64,000 bases of DNA from JAJFJD01 sp965228425 (lineage in GTDB: Bacteria; Pseudomonadota; Alphaproteobacteria; UBA8366). Under the pieces are notes generated by a model. The model saw only the letters and a program-made list of their open reading frames with translations, was not told where the DNA came from and did not search any database. The stretch covers positions 4,774,001-4,838,000 of the forward strand of contig OZ245815.1 of the NCBI GenBank assembly GCA_965228425.1, given 5' to 3'. The position numbers and the translations under genes were made by a program. Shown piece by piece: positions 59,376-64,000 of the stretch (within the stretch, counting starts at the first letter, position 1; the number at the start of each line of letters is the position of its first letter).

Positions 59376-61985
59376 TTACCACTCGATCTGATCAACGCCG
59401 GTAAAGATCAATTCGGAACCGTCGTCGAATTGGATCACGCCGGAGGCATCCTCCGACAGGTCAAGAACACCGGCACCCGATGCCTCGATATGACTGTCAT
59501 CATCAAGCTGCAGCGACCAGCCTTTAAATGGTGAAGAATTCGACGGCGTTCCACCTTCAAGGCTGATCGTGTCGGTCCAGCCGGAACCGCCCGAAAATTG
59601 GTCGCTGCCGTCACCCGCACCGAATATGTATAGATCATCGCCGGCGCCGCCGATGGCGATGTCGTTTCCGGAACCGCCATCCATCACGTCGTCACCGGCA
59701 CCGCCAACAAGTCTATCCTCTCCGGTGCCTCCGGAAAGATCATCATCGCCTTGGCCACCGCGTAGGTGATCGTCGCCGGCGCCGCCGATCAAATGGTCAT
59801 CGCCGGACCCACCGTGAAGGCGATCGTTCCCATCACCACCGCGCAGGACGTCATCGCCGGACCCGCCGCTCAATCTATCGTTTCCGTCACCGCCTACCAA
59901 ACGGTCGTCGCCTGCGCCGCCGTGAAGACGATCATTCCCGTCGCCACCGCGCAGGACGTCGTCACCGGACCCGCCGCTCAATCTGTCGTTTCCGTCGCCG
60001 CCTACCAAACGGTCGTCGCCAGCGCCGCCGTGAAGACGATCATTCCCGGAGCCACCGCGCAGGACGTCGTCGCCGGACCCGCCGCTTAATCTATCGTTTC
60101 CGTCACCGCCTACCAAACGGTCGTCGCCAGCGCCGCCGTGAAGACGATCGTTCCCATCACCACCGCGCAGGACGTCGTCACCGGCGCCGCCGCTCAATCT
60201 ATCGTTTCCGTCACCGCCTACCAAACGGTCGTCACCGGACCCGCCGCTTAATCTGTCGTTTCCGTCGCCGCCTACCAATCGGTCGTCGCCAGCGCCGCCG
60301 TGAAGACGATCATTCCCGGCGCCACCGCGCAGGACGTCGTCGCCACGGCCACCGCTCAAACGGTCGTTCCCAGCACCACCGCGCAATACATCATCGCCCG
60401 CTCCGCCATGCAGCCGATCGTTACCAGCGCCACCACGCAAAACATCATCGCCCGCGCCACCATGCAGACGGTCGTTCCCGGCACCGCCGCGCAAGATGTC
60501 GTCGCCGGACCCGCCACTCAAACGGTCATTCCCGGATCCGCCAACGAGGCGATCGTCGCCAGAACCGCCGTGCAAACGGTCGTTCCCGGCACCGCCACGC
60601 AAGATGTCGTCACCGGACCCGCCACTCAAACGGTCATTCCCAGACCCACCAACAAGGCGGTCATCGCCGGCACCACCGTGCAGACGATCGTTACCAGCGC
60701 CACCACGCAAAACATCATCGCCAGCGCCGCCGTGAAGACGATCATTCCCGGCGCCACCGCGCAGGACGTCGTCGCCACGGCCACCGCTCAATCTGTCGTT
60801 TCCGTCACCGCCTACCAAACGGTCGTCGCCAGCGCCGCCGTGCAGACGATCATTACCAGCGCCACCGCGCAATACATCATCGCCCGCGCCACCATGCAGA
60901 CGGTCGTTCCCGGCACCGCCACGCAAGATGTCGTCGCCGGACCCGCCACTCAAACGGTCATTCCCTGAGCCACCGACAAGGCGGTCGTCACCAGCCCCAC
61001 CGTGCAGACGATCGTTATCAGCGCCACCACGCAAAACATCATCGCCCGCGCCACCATGCAGACGGTCGTTCCCGGCACCGCCACGCAAGACGTCGTCACC
61101 GGACCCGCCACTCAAACGGTCATTCCCGGATCCACCAACAAGGCGGTCATCGCCGGCACCACCGTGCAGACGATCGTTACCAGCGCCACCACGCAAAACA
61201 TCATCGCCCGCGCCACCATGCAGACGGTCGTTACCCGCACCACCGCGCAAGATGTCGTCGCCAGAACCGCCACTCAAACGGTCATTACCAGCGCCGCCCC
61301 GCAGGACGTCGTCTCCGCTGCCGCCATGCAGCCGGTCGTTGCCCGCACCGCCGATCAATCGGTCATCGCCCGCACCGCCCGACAGACGGTCATTCCCGGA
61401 ACCGCCACGCAGGACGTCGTCGCCACGGCCACCGCTCAGGCGGTCATTCCCGGAACCGCCAACAAGGCGATCGTCACCAGCCCCACCGTGCAAGCGGTCG
61501 TTCCCATCTCCGCCCCGCAGGACATCGTCTCCGGCACCGCCGGAAAGGCGGTCATTGCCGGTATCGCCGGTCAGGTGATCGTCGCCCCCGCCGCCAATCA
61601 AAAGATCATCACCGCTCCGGCCAGCAAGGCGATCGTCAACGGCGCGGCCGTGCAGAACGTCGTCGCGCGCACCACCGTTCGGGCGATCGCGACCAGTACC
61701 GCCAATAGCGTGGTCATCCCCGCGGGCAATGTAAGACGGGTCATTACCCGTACCGTCACGCAAACCATCTTCACCGGTACCATCGTTCCGATCGTCATCA
61801 ACCGTCACGCCGGAAACGGCAACCAGTTCTGTACCTTCTGCGGGGGGCCGCGCGACCACAGCATCGCGGTTATTCGCATCAATATTTCGCGCTCCGGATG
61901 ATTCATGGAGCGACGATTCGTAACTCACCGCCGCAGGCTTCACCCAGGCTATCAGTCCGTTTAACTTTTCACGAAGAAACAACAT
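59376..61985 (-). CDS. RTX-repeat calcium-binding protein
   Basis: An 869-residue protein built almost wholly of GGxGxDxLx nonapeptides. The first ~70 residues have no repeats. Residues ~70-125 contain degraded repeats (GTGEDGLRDGTGND, GARDDVLHGRAVDDRLAGRSGDD). From ~125 to ~780 the repeats are regular, with GND and GDD units alternating. The last ~85 residues form a non-repeat end, LYIFGAGDGSDQFSGGSGW up to a C-terminal LIFTGVDQIEW, probably the type I secretion signal. Such arrays bind Ca2+ outside the cell. No catalytic domain and no type I secretion genes are in the window. Ribosome-binding site AAGGAATCC. Confidence 0.88.
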   Translation of the reverse strand: MLFLREKLNGLIAWVKPAAVSYESSLHESSGARNIDANNRDAVVARPPAEGTELVAVSGVTVDDDRNDGTGEDGLRDGTGNDPSYIARGDDHAIGGTGRDRPNGGARDDVLHGRAVDDRLAGRSGDDLLIGGGGDDHLTGDTGNDRLSGGAGDDVLRGGDGNDRLHGGAGDDRLVGGSGNDRLSGGRGDDVLRGGSGNDRLSGGAGDDRLIGGAGNDRLHGGSGDDVLRGGAGNDRLSGGSGDDILRGGAGNDRLHGGAGDDVLRGGAGNDRLHGGAGDDRLVGGSGNDRLSGGSGDDVLRGGAGNDRLHGGAGDDVLRGGADNDRLHGGAGDDRLVGGSGNDRLSGGSGDDILRGGAGNDRLHGGAGDDVLRGGAGNDRLHGGAGDDRLVGGDGNDRLSGGRGDDVLRGGAGNDRLHGGAGDDVLRGGAGNDRLHGGAGDDRLVGGSGNDRLSGGSGDDILRGGAGNDRLHGGSGDDRLVGGSGNDRLSGGSGDDILRGGAGNDRLHGGAGDDVLRGGAGNDRLHGGAGDDVLRGGAGNDRLSGGRGDDVLRGGAGNDRLHGGAGDDRLVGGDGNDRLSGGSGDDRLVGGDGNDRLSGGAGDDVLRGGDGNDRLHGGAGDDRLVGGDGNDRLSGGSGDDVLRGGSGNDRLHGGAGDDRLVGGDGNDRLSGGSGDDVLRGGDGNDRLHGGAGDDRLVGGDGNDRLSGGSGDDVLRGGDGNDRLHGGSGDDHLIGGAGDDHLRGGQGDDDLSGGTGEDRLVGGAGDDVMDGGSGNDIAIGGAGDDLYIFGAGDGSDQFSGGSGWTDTISLEGGTPSNSSPFKGWSLQLDDDSHIEASGAGVLDLSEDASGVIQFDDGSELIFTGVDQIEW
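59640..61620 (-). repeat. Long in-frame 27-base tandem repeat array (RTX)
   Basis: A nine-residue unit is repeated many times in frame, so the DNA has a 27-base period. Because GND and GDD units alternate, the working period is 54 bases. A larger 54-residue (162-base) block, GNDRLHGGAGDDVLR, then GNDRLHGGAGDDRLV, then GNDRLSGGSGDDILR, recurs several times with small changes. This is typical of expansion by recombination or slippage. Confidence 0.9.
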
Positions 61986-62143
61986 CAGCGGATTCCTTCG
62001 CTCGTGCCACGCAGGGACCGAGACGTTGATTTTCTCAATAAGGAGGATGAATTAACTAATAACGCGCGCCGATACAGTGATTCACATCACGATTTAGCAA
62101 CCATCGATTAACAAATCGACCATAATTACAGTTAACACGTACA

Positions 62144-62158
62144 ATTTGTCAGACAAAT
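62144..62158. promoter_or_regulatory. Palindrome ATTTGTC-A-GACAAAT
   Basis: A perfect 7-bp inverted repeat with a single central base, 159 bp before the RTX gene ATG. It has the 7-1-7 form of many helix-turn-helix operators, and its centre lies 27 bases from that of the next dyad. Probable regulator site. Confidence 0.45.
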
Positions 62159-62170
62159 AACACTCAATAT

Positions 62171-62185
62171 TTGAGTAATACTCAA
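62171..62185. promoter_or_regulatory. Palindrome TTGAGTA-A-TACTCAA
   Basis: A perfect 7-bp inverted repeat with one central base, extendable to about 11 bp per side with one mismatch. It is similar in form to the dyad at 62144. No matching regulator gene is nearby. Confidence 0.45.
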
Positions 62186-62228
62186 AAATTGCCGCTATGA
62201 TTGTACTGCTCGCATAATTATTAATTTC

Positions 62229-62242
62229 GGTATTTCAATACC
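62229..62242. promoter_or_regulatory. Dyad GGTATT-TC-AATACC
   Basis: A perfect 6-bp inverted repeat with a two-base centre, 82 bp downstream of the end of the dioxygenase gene in that gene's opposite orientation. It may be an operator or a weak hairpin. Confidence 0.35.
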
Positions 62243-62324
62243 TTATCGCCATAACGCTGCACGCCGTGCGCCCAGCCCGCTGATAATACCGTCCATGCAC
62301 CATTGTTAAATCGGACGCCGGCGC

Positions 62325-63092
62325 TCAGCCCTTGTTCCGGCTGAAGTCGTTTCGCCCGCACAGATCCGCGCCGCGCATCAAGTGAAGCTGGCGGAAGGTG
62401 TTGGCGGGCCGCCCGAGTTCCTCGGAATGCCGTGCCGCGATGCCGTAGTCGAACTGCGATGTCGTCGGCATGTACCGGAAGACGACGCCGGCGCGGCGGC
62501 GGTCCGACCGGTTGGCATGCGACCCGTGCGCGGTAAACACATCGAACAGGGCAAATTGCCCCGGCTCCAGAATCAGGTCACGCCCCTTCGCCTCCGCCGC
62601 ATCGGCGTCGGCGAGACCGCGCTCCAGCGTCTTGCCGCCGCCGAGCGCCACCGTGTGCGGTTTCAGCGCCCGGTCCTTGTGTGAGCCGGGCAGATAGCGC
62701 ATGCACCCGTTCTCCGGCGAGGCCGGGTCAAGCGCGATCCAGGCGGAACAGGTGGCGAGTGGCCGGATCGGCCAATATTCGCCGTCCTGATGCCACGGCG
62801 TTTCCTTGCCGACCCGCGCGGGTTTGCCGAACAACGACGAACACCAGTTCAGAAAATCGCCGCCGATGAGCTGCGACACGGCGTCCAGGATTCTGGGAAG
62901 CCGGACGAATTCGAGCCACCGGGCATCCTGCTCGACCAGCCCCGGAACGAAATCCGTCGATAGGTCCGGATCATCCCGCAGCATTTCGTCCATCAGGCCG
63001 CGCATGGCCGCCACCGTATCGTCGTCCAACCGAAGATTCGGAATGACCAAACCGTCCGCATGATAGGCATCGACTTCCGCTTGGCTCAGCAT
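62325..63092 (-). CDS. Phytanoyl-CoA dioxygenase family protein
   Basis: A 255-residue Fe(II)/2-oxoglutarate oxygenase. The iron motif is PWHQDGEYW (H-x-D) near residue 116, and the distal His and 2-oxoglutarate Arg are in AHGSHANRSDRRRAGVVFRY. The ATG at MLSQAEVD is chosen because GGGAGGAC sits at the right distance; a longer frame starting six codons upstream would put that site inside it. Family members hydroxylate phytanoyl-CoA, ectoine or other small molecules. It lies 19 bp after the TauD-like gene, same strand. Confidence 0.88.
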   Translation of the reverse strand: MLSQAEVDAYHADGLVIPNLRLDDDTVAAMRGLMDEMLRDDPDLSTDFVPGLVEQDARWLEFVRLPRILDAVSQLIGGDFLNWCSSLFGKPARVGKETPWHQDGEYWPIRPLATCSAWIALDPASPENGCMRYLPGSHKDRALKPHTVALGGGKTLERGLADADAAEAKGRDLILEPGQFALFDVFTAHGSHANRSDRRRAGVVFRYMPTTSQFDYGIAARHSEELGRPANTFRQLHLMRGADLCGRNDFSRNKG

Positions 63093-63111
63093 GCACCGTC
63101 CTCCCGCCACG

Positions 63112-63957
63112 TCATTGTGGCACGTCGCCCTTCACCGTCGTGCGCCACATGAGCCGGCGCTGCGGCAGGTCATAGTCGATCACCGCACGATGCTGCACGG
63201 TGCAATTGTCCCATACGACCAAATCGCCCTTGCGCCAACGGTGCCGGTAAACGAACTCCGGCCGGATAATATGGTCAGCCAACGCGTCAATCAGGGCGCG
63301 CGCATCGCCCGCATCCATTCCCGTCACACCGGTGCAATCGTCGCGCATGACATAAAGGCTCTTGCGCCCGGTATTCGGATGCCGCCGCACCATCGGATGC
63401 TCAACCGGCGGGTATTGGGCGATAGTTTCCGCACTTATCGCCCGTCCGCGCTTGCGGCCCCGGAAATCAAACACGGCGCGCAAGCCATCGATGCGATGCT
63501 GCATATCGCCGGGTAGCGCATCCCAGGCCGCCGCCGCATTTGCGAAGGCGGTATCGCCAAGCGGCAGACCGTGAAGTTCCGGCACCTCGACCGCGAATAG
63601 CATCGTCGCCCGTGCCGGGCGTTCGGCATAGCACATGTCGCTGTGCCAACGCGGACCGGCGCGCGGCGTGCCGATCGGTTGGCCGTCCTCGACGATGTTG
63701 GATATGAGATAGATTTCCGGATTGCCTTCGAGCCCGAACTTGGCGCCATTGTGATTAATCTCGACCTCACCGAAACGGGCACAGAAGGCAACCTGTTGTT
63801 CCGGCGTGATCTGTTGGTCCCGGAAAACCGCAACCCCATGCCGGTCAAAGGCTTGCTCGATGATCGCAAAGCTGTCGTCGCTCATCGGCCGCGACAAGTC
63901 GACCCCTCGGATCTCGACACCGGCCGGCGCGTCGAGCTTAATCGCCTCAACAGCCAT
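63112..63957 (-). CDS. TauD/TfdA family dioxygenase
   Basis: A 281-residue Fe(II)/2-oxoglutarate-dependent enzyme. WHSDMCYAERPARATML carries the H-x-D iron motif near residue 108, and WDNCTVQHRAVIDYDLPQRRLMWRTTV near the C-terminus has the distal His and the 2-oxoglutarate-binding Arg. TauD/TfdA enzymes open taurine, 2,4-D or related compounds; the start at MAVEAIKLD is preceded by GAGAGTGAAG. It and the PHYH-like gene make a pair of oxygenases. Substrate unknown; right-hand neighbours lie beyond the window. Confidence 0.88.
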   Translation of the reverse strand: MAVEAIKLDAPAGVEIRGVDLSRPMSDDSFAIIEQAFDRHGVAVFRDQQITPEQQVAFCARFGEVEINHNGAKFGLEGNPEIYLISNIVEDGQPIGTPRAGPRWHSDMCYAERPARATMLFAVEVPELHGLPLGDTAFANAAAAWDALPGDMQHRIDGLRAVFDFRGRKRGRAISAETIAQYPPVEHPMVRRHPNTGRKSLYVMRDDCTGVTGMDAGDARALIDALADHIIRPEFVYRHRWRKGDLVVWDNCTVQHRAVIDYDLPQRRLMWRTTVKGDVPQ

Positions 63958-64000
63958 CTTCACTCTCGCCGTCCGTCTCGCCGCCGACCGTGATGCGCCA

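Larger units (their letters stand above)
61986..62324. other. AT-rich upstream region of the RTX gene with three dyads
   Basis: About 339 bp with no supported gene, clearly AT-richer than its surroundings, between the RTX gene start and the end of the phytanoyl-CoA dioxygenase gene. It holds three perfect short dyads, listed separately. It probably holds the RTX promoter. Confidence 0.6.

Noticed and set aside
59640..61620. CRISPR-like array
   Set aside because: The repeats are in-frame 27-base coding units with no unique spacers and translate to RTX nonapeptides.
60300..61901. Plus-strand open frames across the RTX gene (long Thr/Ala/Val-rich or Pro/Ser-rich)
   Set aside because: They are antisense products of the repeat array, kept open by the 27-base periodicity. 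They have no family resemblance and no ribosome-binding sites.
1..64000. tRNA, rRNA, insertion sequences, integrases and attachment sites
   Set aside because: I looked for cloverleaf-like segments, terminal inverted repeats and transposase or recombinase motifs and saw none I could support.

Overview
The window is high-GC, densely packed bacterial chromosome. Signs of an aerobic alphaproteobacterium (Rhodospirillales-like, probably marine or environmental) include many acyl-CoA and CoA-transferase genes, Tat and lipoprotein signals, FNR/FixK-type boxes, NnrS and a c'-type cytochrome, and PhnD/C/E-type transport. The taxon is inferred from gene content only. I see no tRNA, rRNA, CRISPR array, integrase or transposase.

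Layout. 1-4584: acyl-CoA metabolism (partial NDP-forming acyl-CoA synthetase, enoyl-CoA hydratase), a nitroreductase, an alpha/beta hydrolase and an M48 lipoprotein protease. 4727-10532: a peptide or amide catabolic run (M81, two M20 paralogues, MmgE/PrpD), preceded by the decayed tail of an oligopeptide ABC transporter ATPase. 10832-15462: two divergent acyl-CoA dehydrogenases and a fused NDP-forming acyl-CoA synthetase. 15459-23184: a selenium locus. It has a selenoneine synthase-like EgtB homologue (SenA), a selenosugar synthase-like glycosyltransferase (SenB), a flavin oxidoreductase-SelD fusion, and a PhnD/C/E-type ABC transporter whose stop codon overlaps the selD start. 23464-27013: a low-GC AIPR-type (abortive infection) gene sits between a truncated and an intact copy of the 5' end of an acyl-CoA carboxylase gene. 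27027-33966: MBL hydrolase, enoyl-CoA hydratase, periplasmic binding protein, cupin, Ldh-family dehydrogenase, an STT3-like membrane protein and a small exported protein. 34280-38613: an endonuclease III homologue, then a low-oxygen/NO-type group (NnrS, cytochrome c', CBS-BON protein, UspA) with FNR-like boxes. 38634-43285: CbiX-like protein, asparagine synthetase and GDP-L-fucose synthesis (gmd, fcl). 43489-49664: M29-like enzyme, MFS carrier, DHDPS-family lyase, GMC oxidoreductase, DsbA-family isomerase. 49668-54008: a four-gene set headed by a likely selenoprotein. 54114-59191: DUF3047, DUF547, a radical SAM/methyltransferase pair and a sulfatase. 59376-61985: a large RTX-repeat protein. 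62325-63957: two Fe(II)/2-oxoglutarate dioxygenases.

The most interesting reading is that selenium is used in two ways here. The sen-type locus appears able to take up a selenium oxyanion, make selenophosphate and put it into a selenosugar and then selenoneine. About 30 kb away, the gene at 53055-54008 has an in-frame UGA in a UxxC motif. A bulged stem-loop of bacterial SECIS form follows the UGA directly. Conventional annotation would split or truncate that gene. Selenocysteine insertion needs selA, selB and selC, and selenoneine needs hercynine from EgtD; none of these is in the window.
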